Source: Methylobrevis albus
GTDB lineage: Bacteria > Pseudomonadota > Alphaproteobacteria > Rhizobiales > Pleomorphomonadaceae
NCBI RefSeq assembly: GCF_015904235.1
Contig: NZ_JADZLT010000050.1
Span: forward strand, 366,769-430,768
Reading direction: 5' to 3'
DNA length: 64,000 nt
The notes beneath the pieces were generated by a model. That model saw nothing but the letters and a program-made list of their open reading frames with translations. It was not told the origin of the DNA and made no database searches. Positions 8,565 through 16,907 of this stretch are shown one piece after another. The stretch's first letter is position 1, and every line of letters starts with the position of its first letter. A program made the translations under genes and the position numbers.

Positions 8565-10118
8565 ATGCCCGCGTCCCGCTTCCTGATCCGCACCAAGGCC
8601 GTGGTTCGCGGCGTCGACGCCGCCGGCGAGGCGGAGGTGATCGAGGACGGCGCCATCCTGGTGGCGGACGGGCGGATCGAGGCGGTCGGGCCTGCGGCGG
8701 ACCTCGTCGCCGCCCATCCGGAGCTGACCGTCGAGGGCGGCGAGCGGCTCGTCGCGATCCCCGGCCTCGTCAACAGCCATCATCATTCCGGCCTGACGCC
8801 GCTGATGATGGGCGTGCCGTTTGCGCCGCTGGAGCTCTGGCTGCCGCAGTTCCGCGGCATGCGCTCGGTCGGCCACCGGCTCGACACGCTCTATTCGGCG
8901 ATCGAGATGCTGGAGAGCGGCACCACCACGGTGCAGCACATCCAGGGCGGCGTCTCGGGGCCGGAGGAGGACTGGCACGCCACCGTCGACCCCGTCGTCG
9001 AGGCCTATCGCGAAATCGGGATGCGGGTGTCGTGGTCGTTCATGCTGCGCGATCGTAACCAGCTCACCTACGAAGACGACGACGCCTTTCTCGCCCGGCT
9101 CCCCGACGAGGTCGCCGCCCATTTCCGGCCACAGATCGAGGCGGCGCTCGCCCCGATCGGCCGCCACATGGCGTTCTTCGAGGACGCCGCCGCGCGCTGG
9201 GCGGAGCGCGATCCGGAGCGGGTCAGCCTGCAGCTCGCCCCCGCCAACCTGCACTGGTGCACCGACGGGGCGCTGACGGCGATCTTCGACACGGCGCGGA
9301 AGACCGGCGCCAAGGTGCACATGCATCTGATCGAGACCGAGCGGCAGGAGATTTTTGCGCGCCGCCGCACCGGCCGCAGCGCGATCGGCCACCTCGCCCA
9401 TCTCGGCTGCCTCGGGCCGAACGTCACCTTCGGCCACGGCATCTGGGCGAGCGGCGCCGATCTCGACCTCCTCGCCGAGCACCAGTGCCAGGTCTGCCAC
9501 AACGCGAGTTCCGGGCTGCGGCTATCCAGCGGCATCGCGCCGGTGACGGAGATGAAAAAGCGCGGCATCCGCGTCGCGCTCGGCATCGACCAGTCGAACA
9601 TCGACGACGATCGCGACATGCTGACCGAGATGCGGCTCGCCTGGGCGCTGCACCGGCAGGCCGGCCTGTTCAACGACCGGCTGAAGCCGGCCGAGGTGCT
9701 GCAGATGGCGAGCGAGCACGGCGCCGCCACCACCGGCTTCGACGGCCGCATCGGCCGGCTTGACCCGGGGCTCGCCGCCGACGTGGTGCTGATCGACTGG
9801 GCCGAGATCGCCCGGCCGATCATCGACCCGCGCACTTCGCTCGTCGACGCGCTGATCCTGCGCAGCCGCAAGGGCGCGGTGCGCACCGTCTATGTCGGCG
9901 GGGCGCGCGTGGTCGAGGACGGCAAGGTGGTGACGATCGACCGCGACGCGGTGTTCGCCGAGATCGAGGCGCGGCTTTCCGCGCCGATGTCGCCGGCGGA
10001 GGAAAAGGCGCAGGCGATGGTGGCGCGGCTGATGCCGCATCTCGAGGCCTGGTTCCGCGCCTATCCGGACGCCGGCAGCTATCGCCCCTATCGCTACAAC
10101 GCCGTCGCGGAGGGCTGA
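8565..10118 (+). CDS. Amidohydrolase, TRZ/ATZ-like deaminase family
   Basis: A 517-residue metal-dependent hydrolase. The HxH metal motif is NSHHHSG at about residues 68-74, the third His lies in KVHMHLIETERQ, the next in FGHGIWAS, and the catalytic Asp in ALGIDQSNIDDDRDM. This arrangement belongs to the amidohydrolase branch that includes 8-oxoguanine, S-adenosylhomocysteine and triazine deaminases or chlorohydrolases. The preceding genes suggest that the substrate carries both a sugar-like part and an N-containing group. The C terminus (about 60 residues beyond the barrel) is longer than in typical guanine deaminases. Confidence 0.85.
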   Translation: MPASRFLIRTKAVVRGVDAAGEAEVIEDGAILVADGRIEAVGPAADLVAAHPELTVEGGERLVAIPGLVNSHHHSGLTPLMMGVPFAPLELWLPQFRGMRSVGHRLDTLYSAIEMLESGTTTVQHIQGGVSGPEEDWHATVDPVVEAYREIGMRVSWSFMLRDRNQLTYEDDDAFLARLPDEVAAHFRPQIEAALAPIGRHMAFFEDAAARWAERDPERVSLQLAPANLHWCTDGALTAIFDTARKTGAKVHMHLIETERQEIFARRRTGRSAIGHLAHLGCLGPNVTFGHGIWASGADLDLLAEHQCQVCHNASSGLRLSSGIAPVTEMKKRGIRVALGIDQSNIDDDRDMLTEMRLAWALHRQAGLFNDRLKPAEVLQMASEHGAATTGFDGRIGRLDPGLAADVVLIDWAEIARPIIDPRTSLVDALILRSRKGAVRTVYVGGARVVEDGKVVTIDRDAVFAEIEARLSAPMSPAEEKAQAMVARLMPHLEAWFRAYPDAGSYRPYRYNAVAEG

Positions 10119-10123
10119 GCGCC

Positions 10124-11371
10124 GTGTCGATCGACTTCGTGCTGCGGAGCGCCGCCCTGCCGGGCCAGCCCGGCCTCTCCGACATCGCCGTCGCGGCCGG
10201 GCGCATCGCCGGCATCGCGCCGAGCGCAGCGGGCGCCTTCGTCTGCGATGCGCCGACCGAGGACGCCGGCGGCCGGCTCGCGACCGCCGGGCTGGTCGAG
10301 ACGCACATCCACCTCGACAAGGCCGGCATCATCGGCCGCTGCCGGATCTGCGCCGGCACGCTCGCCGAGGCGGTGGCCGAGACCTCGAAGGCGAAGGCCG
10401 CGTTCACGGTGGACGACGTCTATGCCCGGGCGGCTGCCATCGTGGAGAAGGCGATCCTGCACGGCACGACGCGGCTGCGCAGCTTCGTCGAGATCGACCC
10501 GCGCGCCGGCTTCCGCTCGTTCGAGGCGCTGCAGGCGGTGAAGCGCCACTATGCGGGGCTGATCGAGATCAAGCTGTGCGCCTTCGCGCAGGAAGGGCTG
10601 ACCAACGACCCCGGCACCGAGGCGATGCTCGATGCGGCGCTGGCGGACGGCGCCGACCTCGTCGGCGGCTGCCCCTATACCGACAGCGACCCCACCGACC
10701 ACATCCGCCGCATCTTCGATCTCGCAGAGAAATACGACGTCGACGCCGACTTCCACCTCGACTTCGACCTCGATCCGGCCGGCTCCAACCTGCCGGCGGT
10801 GCTGGCGGAAACCGGGACGCGCGGCTGGGGCGGGCGGGTGTCGGTCGGGCACGTCACCAAGCTCTCCGCCCTTGCGCCCGCCGAGTTCGAGGCCACCGGC
10901 CGCCGGCTCGCCGAGGCGGGCGTCGGGATCACCGTGCTGCCGGCGACCGATCTCTTCCTGACGGGCCGCGCCGCCGACCGGCTGGTGCCGCGCGGGGTGA
11001 CGCCGGCGCACCGGCTGCTCGAACTTGGTGCCCAGGCGTCGATCTCGACCAACAACGTGCTCAACCCGTTCACGCCGTTCGGCGACGTCGCGCTGATGCG
11101 GATGGCGAACCTCTACGCCAACGTCGCCCAGGTCGGCACGGACGCAGGCCTCGCCGCGGTGTTCGGCATGGTGAGCGACGGCGCCGCCCGCCTCGGCGGG
11201 TTCGAGGGCTATGGTCTCGCGGAGGGCGCTATCGCCGACATCGTGCTGTTCGACGCGGCGAGTGCGCCCGCAGCGGTGGCTGAGGTCGCGTCGGCGCTGA
11301 AGGGGTGGAAGGCCGGCCGGCCGAGCTTCGAGCGCCCGCCGGCGCGGTTGCTCGGGCAGGCGACCGGCTGA
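10124..11371 (+). CDS. Amidohydrolase, cytosine deaminase/AtzC-like
   Basis: A 415-residue amidohydrolase starting at GTG five bases after the previous stop. Key motifs are ETHIHLDKAGIIGRC at about residues 59-73 (HxH plus Lys/Asp as in CodA), DADFHLDFDLDP near 210 (third His), GHVTKLSAL near 242 (fourth His) and STNNVLNPFTPFGD near 310, where cytosine deaminase has its catalytic Asp (SDN). Asn occupies that spot here (TNN), so the metal or proton-shuttle residue may differ. Together with the preceding gene it forms a pair of different deaminase- or amidase-type enzymes, which points to a two-step hydrolysis of a nitrogen-containing substrate. Confidence 0.82.
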   Translation: MSIDFVLRSAALPGQPGLSDIAVAAGRIAGIAPSAAGAFVCDAPTEDAGGRLATAGLVETHIHLDKAGIIGRCRICAGTLAEAVAETSKAKAAFTVDDVYARAAAIVEKAILHGTTRLRSFVEIDPRAGFRSFEALQAVKRHYAGLIEIKLCAFAQEGLTNDPGTEAMLDAALADGADLVGGCPYTDSDPTDHIRRIFDLAEKYDVDADFHLDFDLDPAGSNLPAVLAETGTRGWGGRVSVGHVTKLSALAPAEFEATGRRLAEAGVGITVLPATDLFLTGRAADRLVPRGVTPAHRLLELGAQASISTNNVLNPFTPFGDVALMRMANLYANVAQVGTDAGLAAVFGMVSDGAARLGGFEGYGLAEGAIADIVLFDAASAPAAVAEVASALKGWKAGRPSFERPPARLLGQATG

Positions 11372-11405
11372 GGCGCCGCCCGCGCGCGGGGCGCTTAGGC
11401 TCCGA

Positions 11406-12881
11406 TCAGTGCAGCGCGCCGTCGACGACCTTCAGTAACGCCGGGATATCCGGCCGCCAGAGCGCCGCCTTGACGGGCGGCTCCTCGACGAAGGCGCGGT
11501 AGTCGAGATTGCGCAGGATCGAGAGCTTCGCATAGTTGAAGCGCAGGTGGTGCGTGCCCGGCGAGACCGGCAGCAGCTCGACGATACGTGCGGTCGGCTT
11601 TGCGAACAGGATGTGCGACAGGCCGGCGCCATGCGGCGCCACAATGACGTCCGCCGCCATGGCGGCGGCGATCTGGTGCGCGAAGGGCAGCTTGGAAAAC
11701 AGCAGCGGCGTGAAGCCGCGCGATTCGAGCGCCGCTTCCAGCCGGTCCTCGCCGTCGATCGCGCGCCGGGTGGCATCCCGGCGGGAGATGTAGAGCCGGC
11801 GCGGGGCGCTGAAGCCGTCCTGTTCGGCCGCCGCCGCAGCCGCCTCAGCGGCGGCCAGCACGGTGGGGGCCGCACCGCCCCACCAGCGCAGGCCGGCGAA
11901 GCCGACCCGGGCGAGAACCAGCCGCTCGCAGAACACCGGCTCCGACAGCATCAGGACGCGGTCCGCGCCGATGCCGGCGAGCGCCAGCGACGCGGCCTCG
12001 AAGGCCGGCGCCGTGGCGCGCAGCAGGACGGTGACGTCGGCGGCCGCCGGTTCGAGCAGGAACGACGTGTTGACGAAGCGGTCGGTCAGCCAGTGGAAGA
12101 TGCCCTTGGTATAGCCGAGCGCGTTGAAGGCGACCGGTACCGTCCTGACGTCGCTGCGGGAGAGTGTCGGGGTCGCGACGCCCTTCGACTTCACCATGCG
12201 TCCGTCCTCGGTCCAGATCTGGCCGATCGGGTCGATGAAGACGTTGCTGAACTCGACGAGCCGCGGTGCCCGCCCGATGTCGAGGAGATGGCGGAAGGAC
12301 GCCTCGGTCGCCGCCCAGCGGGTCTGGTGATCGGGCGAGACGTCGGCGGACCAGGTGAATTGCGGCGTCCGCACCGGGCCGAGGTCCGGCCGGGTGGCGG
12401 CGACGTCGAAGCGCAGCAGGCTCGGGCGCGCCGGCTCGGGCCGGCCGAAGGTGCGGCGCAGGAAGGCCCGCACATCGGCTTTCTCGGTCTTCGACGACGT
12501 TTGCGCCAGGATGCGGTTCGCCGTCTTCAGGAACAGGGGGTGCGAGAGCAGCCGGTCGTCGGCGCCGAGGATCGCCCAGGTCGACGCGGTGTCGTTGGTG
12601 ACGAGCAATTCGCGCATCAGCACGAACTTGATCGTCGGATCGAGGGTCGAGGCGGCGACGAAGCGGGCGACCTGTGCCGCGGCGGACTCCCGCTCACCGG
12701 CCTCGCGGGCGGCAATCAGGTGGAGTTCGGCGAGACGCGGCTCGGCCCCCCACAGCGCCTCGTCCCGCGTCAGCGGCAGCACGCTGCGCCAGCGACCTTC
12801 GGCGGCGATCCGGCGCGCCTTCTTCAGCGCATTGCGCGCGTCGAGCGCGACATTCTTCGCGTTGCCTCTCGAAAACAGCAT
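11406..12881 (-). CDS. Glycosyltransferase family 61-like protein (DUF563)
   Basis: A 491-residue protein. The C-terminal 180 residues carry the DUF563/GT61 signature: RRLYISRRDATRRAIDGE at about 365, LPFAHQIAAAMAADVIVAPHG near 405, then GAGLSHILFAKPTARIVELLP. The N-terminal 150 residues are helical and may hold degenerate TPR-like repeats. In bacteria such proteins modify surface polysaccharides. The ATG at 12881 is preceded by GGCTTG; an in-frame TTG three bases upstream is also open. It stands alone on the minus strand, convergent with the amidohydrolase operon and downstream of the aminopeptidase gene. Confidence 0.78.
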   Translation of the reverse strand: MLFSRGNAKNVALDARNALKKARRIAAEGRWRSVLPLTRDEALWGAEPRLAELHLIAAREAGERESAAAQVARFVAASTLDPTIKFVLMRELLVTNDTASTWAILGADDRLLSHPLFLKTANRILAQTSSKTEKADVRAFLRRTFGRPEPARPSLLRFDVAATRPDLGPVRTPQFTWSADVSPDHQTRWAATEASFRHLLDIGRAPRLVEFSNVFIDPIGQIWTEDGRMVKSKGVATPTLSRSDVRTVPVAFNALGYTKGIFHWLTDRFVNTSFLLEPAAADVTVLLRATAPAFEAASLALAGIGADRVLMLSEPVFCERLVLARVGFAGLRWWGGAAPTVLAAAEAAAAAAEQDGFSAPRRLYISRRDATRRAIDGEDRLEAALESRGFTPLLFSKLPFAHQIAAAMAADVIVAPHGAGLSHILFAKPTARIVELLPVSPGTHHLRFNYAKLSILRNLDYRAFVEEPPVKAALWRPDIPALLKVVDGALH

Positions 12882-12953
12882 CAAGCCTTCCGAAGATATG
12901 ACCGAGCGTTGCCGCCTCGTCGTTGCCAGCGCCGCGACCCTAGCCTCTTGCGC

Positions 12954-14363
12954 TCAGCGCGGATAGCGCGCCTTGAGCACCTCGTAAAGCGCCCGGATCA
13001 CCTGCGCCTCGCCGCCGACCGGCTGGCCGGGCTTGTCGGCCGGGACCCAGGCGAAGACGTCGGCGTGCAGCCAGGCGGTCGCCTTGCCGACGAAGCGGGC
13101 CAGAAACAGCGCCGCGGTGATCGAACCGGCGAAGCCGCCGCTCGAGATGTGGTTCACGTCGGCGATCTTCGAGGCGAGCAGCTTGTCGTAGGGCGGCCAC
13201 AGCGGCATGCGCCACACCGGGTCGCCGACGGCGAGGCCGGCCGCGGCGAGGTCGCCCGCGAGCTTGTCGTCGTGGGTATAGACCGGCGGCAGGTCCGGGC
13301 CGAGGGCGACGCGGGCGGCGCCGGTCAGGGTCGCCATGTCGACGATCAGCGCCGGGGCCTCGTCGTCGGCGAAGGCGAGCGCGTCGGCGAGGATCAGCCG
13401 GCCCTCGGCGTCGGTGTTGCCGATCTCGACGGTGAGGCCCTTCCGGCTGGTGAAGACGTCGCCGGGGCGGAAGGCGTTGCCGGCGATCGAGTTCTCCACC
13501 GCCGGCACCACGACGCGCAGGCGCACGCGCAGGCCCGCTTCCATGATGAGCTGCGCGAGGCCGAGGACGTTGGCGGCGCCGCCCATGTCCTTCTTCATCA
13601 AGAGCATCGAGTTGTCGGGCTTGATGTTGAGGCCGCCGGTGTCGAAGGCGACGCCCTTGCCGACGAGGGTGATCTTCGGATCGGCCTCGTCGCCCCAGGT
13701 GAAGGTCGCGAGCCGCGGCGCCCGGGTGCTGGCCGCGCCGACGGCGTGGACGAGCGGGAAGCCGCGGGAAAGCAGGTCATCGCCGACGATCTCGTCGTAG
13801 TCGGCGCCGTGCCGGTCGGCGAGCGCGCGCACCGCAGCGGCGATCTCCTCAGGCCCGAGGTCGTTCGCCGGCGTGTTGACGAGATCGCGGACGAGGTAGA
13901 CCGCGCGGGCGAGCGCGTCGATCTCGCGCGCGTCGACGCCCGCGGGCATCACCAGCCGCGGCCCGTCCTCGCGCGTCTTCAGGTAGCGCGAGAAGCGGTA
14001 GCTGCCGAGGGCGAAGCCGAGCAGCGCGAGCGGCAGGTCGCCGGCGAAGGTCGCGAGGCGGTAGAGCGCCTTCGGCAGCGTGGCGAGGCGGCCGAACAAG
14101 AGCGGCGCGCGCGCCGGATCGTCGGCGCGGCCGAGGCCGAACAGCACCGCCCGGAGGCTGCCGTCGGCGCCGGGCACCAGCAGCAGCGCCCCCGCCTCGG
14201 CCTTGAAGCCGCTCGCCGCCGCCCAGGCGTCCGCGCCGCCGCCGAGCGCCGCCAGCGTCGCCTCGAGCCCGTCGTCGTGTACCGCATGGATCGGCACGGC
14301 GGCCTCGGTGGTGTCTGCGGCGGCAAAGATGGTGAGCACCGGGCGAATCTCCGTCGGGGTCAA
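12954..14363 (-). CDS. M17 leucyl aminopeptidase family protein
   Basis: A 469-residue cytoplasmic dizinc aminopeptidase. Metal ligands and catalytic residues sit in LVGKGVAFDTGGLNIKP at about residues 228-244, LLMKKDMGGAANV near 252 and the family signature NTDAEGRLILAD near 310. The first 150 residues form the poorly conserved N-terminal regulatory domain. The likely start is TTG at 14363; a GTG at 14339 is an alternative, and both precede the conserved part. It probably trims peptides for amino-acid recycling. The gene is divergent from tadD. Confidence 0.92.
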   Translation of the reverse strand: MTPTEIRPVLTIFAAADTTEAAVPIHAVHDDGLEATLAALGGGADAWAAASGFKAEAGALLLVPGADGSLRAVLFGLGRADDPARAPLLFGRLATLPKALYRLATFAGDLPLALLGFALGSYRFSRYLKTREDGPRLVMPAGVDAREIDALARAVYLVRDLVNTPANDLGPEEIAAAVRALADRHGADYDEIVGDDLLSRGFPLVHAVGAASTRAPRLATFTWGDEADPKITLVGKGVAFDTGGLNIKPDNSMLLMKKDMGGAANVLGLAQLIMEAGLRVRLRVVVPAVENSIAGNAFRPGDVFTSRKGLTVEIGNTDAEGRLILADALAFADDEAPALIVDMATLTGAARVALGPDLPPVYTHDDKLAGDLAAAGLAVGDPVWRMPLWPPYDKLLASKIADVNHISSGGFAGSITAALFLARFVGKATAWLHADVFAWVPADKPGQPVGGEAQVIRALYEVLKARYPR

Positions 14364-14537
14364 GGCGGCGGATGATGGCGTGGCGCCCCGGGCGGCGCAA
14401 TGCGCGATGGTCCGGATTCGCAGAACGCGAATGCGCCCCGCGCAATTCGCCTCGCAGATCGCAACGGCAGCGATCGCCGGGTTCGGAGGCCGCTTTCGAC
14501 CCGGTTTCGGGCGCCCCCGGCCCGCCGACCGCGGCCA

Positions 14538-14558
14538 TTAACCCGCTATTAGGGTTAA
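14538..14558 (+). promoter_or_regulatory. Palindrome TTAACCC-N7-GGGTTAA, possible CtrA-type site, upstream of tadD
   Basis: A perfect 7-bp inverted repeat with a 7-base spacer lies 57 bases before the tadD start. It contains TTAA-N7-TTAG, close to the CtrA half-site spacing TTAA-N7-TTAA. Tad pilus genes of Caulobacter are under CtrA control, which makes this plausible but unproven. Confidence 0.4.
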
Positions 14559-14615
14559 CGGACTACGAATTGGAACATCGAAGGCCGACCCGTTTCCCGG
14601 TCCGGAGCTCTGTTC

Positions 14616-15440
14616 ATGCGCCAGCCGTCCGCCCGCCTCCCGCTGCTTCGCGCCCTGCCCCGAACCGCCGCCGTGGCGTGCGTGCTCGCGGCGACGCTGC
14701 TCGGCGGCTGCGCCCTCAATCGGGGGCCGGCGATCGGGACCCACGGCGGCCCGACGATCACCTCGTCGTCGAAGCTGACCGACGCCCAGCTCGCCCAGGC
14801 GACGCAGGCGTGGGGCCAGCGCTACGACAAGAACCCCGGCGACCGCGCCACCATCCTCAACTACGCCGCAGCGCTGCGCCTCAGCGGCCAGACCGACCAG
14901 GCGGTGGCGGTGCTGCAGAAGGGCATGATCGCCTTCAAGAAGGACCGGGCGATCTCCGCGTCCTATGGCAAGGCGCTGGCGGCGAACGGTGATTTCGAGC
15001 AGGCGCTGACCGTGATCCGCTCGGCCCAGACGCCGGACCGGCCCGACTGGGCGCTGCTGTCCGCCGAAGGCGCGATCCTCGACCAGGTCGGCCAGGGCAA
15101 TGCCGCGCGCCAGCTCTACGCCAAGGCGCTCGGGATCGTGCCCGAGGAGCCGTCGGTGCTCAACAACATGGGCCTCAGCTACCTGCTCGCCGGCGAACTC
15201 ACCAAGTCGGAAGAAGTGCTGCGCCGCGCCGCGGCCCAGCCGAAGGCGACCAGCCGCATCCGCCAGAACCTCGCCCTGGTGCTCGGCCTGCAGGGCCGCT
15301 TCGCCGAGGCCGAAGCGGTGGCGAGCAACGAACTCGACCCGCAGCAGGCGGCCGCCAACGTCGCCTATCTGAAATCGATGATGACCCAGGCGAACACCTG
15401 GAAGGACATCGAGAGCTCGGAGAAGAAGCGCGCGGGCTGA
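14616..15440 (+). CDS. tadD: Tad pilus lipoprotein TadD, TPR repeats
   Basis: A 274-residue lipoprotein. The signal peptide ends with LLGGC, a lipobox with Cys at about residue 32, so it is anchored to the outer membrane. The rest is built of TPR-like helices: KNPGDRATILNYAAALRLSG, DRAISASYGKALAANGDFE and PSVLNNMGLSYLLAGE show the Asn-Tyr-Ala and Gly pattern. TadD is thought to act as the pilotin or assembly partner of the CpaC secretin. It faces away from the other tad genes: tadC ends about 440 bases further on, on the opposite strand. Confidence 0.9.
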   Translation: MRQPSARLPLLRALPRTAAVACVLAATLLGGCALNRGPAIGTHGGPTITSSSKLTDAQLAQATQAWGQRYDKNPGDRATILNYAAALRLSGQTDQAVAVLQKGMIAFKKDRAISASYGKALAANGDFEQALTVIRSAQTPDRPDWALLSAEGAILDQVGQGNAARQLYAKALGIVPEEPSVLNNMGLSYLLAGELTKSEEVLRRAAAQPKATSRIRQNLALVLGLQGRFAEAEAVASNELDPQQAAANVAYLKSMMTQANTWKDIESSEKKRAG

Positions 15441-15584
15441 AGGGGCGGGCGGCCGGAGGGGGTCTCCGGAGGTCGAAGCCTTTTCACTGCTACGTTTCCA
15501 GGCGCCCGCCCGATCGATCGAGATCCGGCGGGCGTAACTTGTTCTGGGGCTGCGGGTTCTCCGACCGCCTCGATACCCGCAACC

Positions 15585-15727
15585 TCCCCCCCTCCCTGAC
15601 CCTCCCCCTCGAGGGGGGAGGGGATGGAAAGTCAGAGAGTGGGGTGCTCTGCTGCGGGCTCGGCGTTCATTTGCGCACGGCTATCCATCCCCTCCCCCCT
15701 CGAGGGGGAGGGTCAGGGAGGGGGGGA
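15585..15727. repeat. Paired inverted repeat, GC-rich intergenic element (copy 1)
   Basis: Arms of 43 bases at 15585-15627 and 15685-15727 are exact reverse complements, separated by 57 bases. Each arm contains an internal CCCCCTCGAGGGGG palindrome. It is related in arm sequence (CTCCCTGACCCTCCCCCT) to the elements at 51025 and 55298 but its central part is different. It lies between the convergent tadD and tadC, where it could also fold in the transcript. Confidence 0.85.
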
Positions 15728-15801
15728 CCCGCCGCAGGGCGGGGCGTCAAAGGATGCCGAGGCCCCCGTGACCAGTCAGATCGCGCCCCCCGAACGCAAA
15801 A

Positions 15802-15825
15802 GGAGCCGCGATGTCTCGCGGCTCC
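15802..15825 (-). terminator. Rho-independent terminator of the cpa/tad operon
   Basis: A perfect 10-bp stem, GGAGCCGCGA with TCGCGGCTCC, and a 4-base loop. On the minus strand it is followed by TTTTGC. It sits 53 bases past the tadC stop. Confidence 0.8.
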
Positions 15826-15877
15826 CTAGCGTCTCACGCATTCGGCCCGGACAGCACCGACCCGGCCCCTGCCCCCG

Positions 15878-16861
15878 TCAGCCGCCGCTCTGGATCGCCA
15901 TCACCTTGATGATCGCCGGCGCCATGATCACGGCGAACAGGACCGGCAGGAAGAACACGATCATCGGGACGGTGAGCTTGGGGGGCAGCGCGGCGGCCTT
16001 CTTCTCGGCCTCGTTCATGCGCATGTCGCGGTTTTCCTGCGCCATGGTGCGCAGGGTGGTGCCGAGCGGGGTGCCGTAGCGCTCGGACTGGATCAGGCTG
16101 AGACAGACCGCCCGGACGCCCTCGAGGCCGGTGCGGCTGGCGAGGTTCTCGTAGGCCATCTTGCGCTCGGGCAGGAAGGAGAGCTCGGCGGTGGTGAGGC
16201 TGAGTTCCTCGGCGAGCTCGATCGACTGGATGCCGATCTCCTCGGCGACCTTGCGGAACGCCGCCTCGATCGACATGCCGGACTCGACGCAGATCAGCAG
16301 CAGGTCGAGCGCGTCGGGGAAGGCGCGCTTCACCGAGAGCTGGCGCTTCGACACCTTCTGCGACAGGAACAGCACCGGCGCATAGAAGCCGGCGTAGGCG
16401 GCGACGATGCAGATCAGCAGCTTGATCGCGGGCGGGCGATCGACTTCGCCGATCACGAAGAGGTAGAGCGCCGCCAGGGTGAAGGCGAGGCAGGGCAGCA
16501 CGAAGCGGGCGAACAAGAGCGCCGTCATCGGCGCCTCGCCGCGGTAGCCCGCCATGCGGAGCTTCGCCTCGGTCTGCTCGTCGGCGAGCGCGCGGCGCAG
16601 GCTGAGCCGGTCGACGAGGTCGCGCATGTACTTCTTCGGCTCGGCCCGGCGCATCTGCGACCGGCTCTCCTGCTGCAGGCGCGCGCGCTCGCGGCTGCGG
16701 ATGCGCTCGCGCTCCACCGAAACCGCCTTCATGCGGCTGTCGAGCTTGTCGGCCGACAGCAGCGGCATCGCAAAGGAGACGATCGTCGCGAAGATCGCGA
16801 TCCCGACCGAAACGGCGAGCAGCACGTTCGGATCGCGCACCGTGGCAATGAAGGATTCCAT
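15878..16861 (-). CDS. tadC: Tad inner-membrane platform protein TadC (CpaH)
   Basis: A 327-residue type II secretion F-domain protein. Hydrophobic segments lie near residues 10-35, 113-136, 145-170 and at the C terminus (MIVFFLPVLFAVIMAPAIIK). The F domain between has AFPDALDLLLICVESGMSIEAAFRKVAEE and ERYGTPLGTTLRTMAQE, the classic pattern. With TadB it forms the inner-membrane platform driven by the CpaF ATPase. It is the last gene of the minus-strand operon, 46 bases after tadB. Confidence 0.95.
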   Translation of the reverse strand: MESFIATVRDPNVLLAVSVGIAIFATIVSFAMPLLSADKLDSRMKAVSVERERIRSRERARLQQESRSQMRRAEPKKYMRDLVDRLSLRRALADEQTEAKLRMAGYRGEAPMTALLFARFVLPCLAFTLAALYLFVIGEVDRPPAIKLLICIVAAYAGFYAPVLFLSQKVSKRQLSVKRAFPDALDLLLICVESGMSIEAAFRKVAEEIGIQSIELAEELSLTTAELSFLPERKMAYENLASRTGLEGVRAVCLSLIQSERYGTPLGTTLRTMAQENRDMRMNEAEKKAAALPPKLTVPMIVFFLPVLFAVIMAPAIIKVMAIQSGG

Positions 16862-16907
16862 GCGTCCCGGGCTCCCTGCCCTGCAATCGGCGTCGCGGCG
16901 GCCGCGA

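Noticed and set aside
11547-14375. A 942-codon plus-strand open frame across the GT61 and aminopeptidase genes
   Set aside because: Both minus-strand genes have clear family motifs; the plus-strand translation has none.
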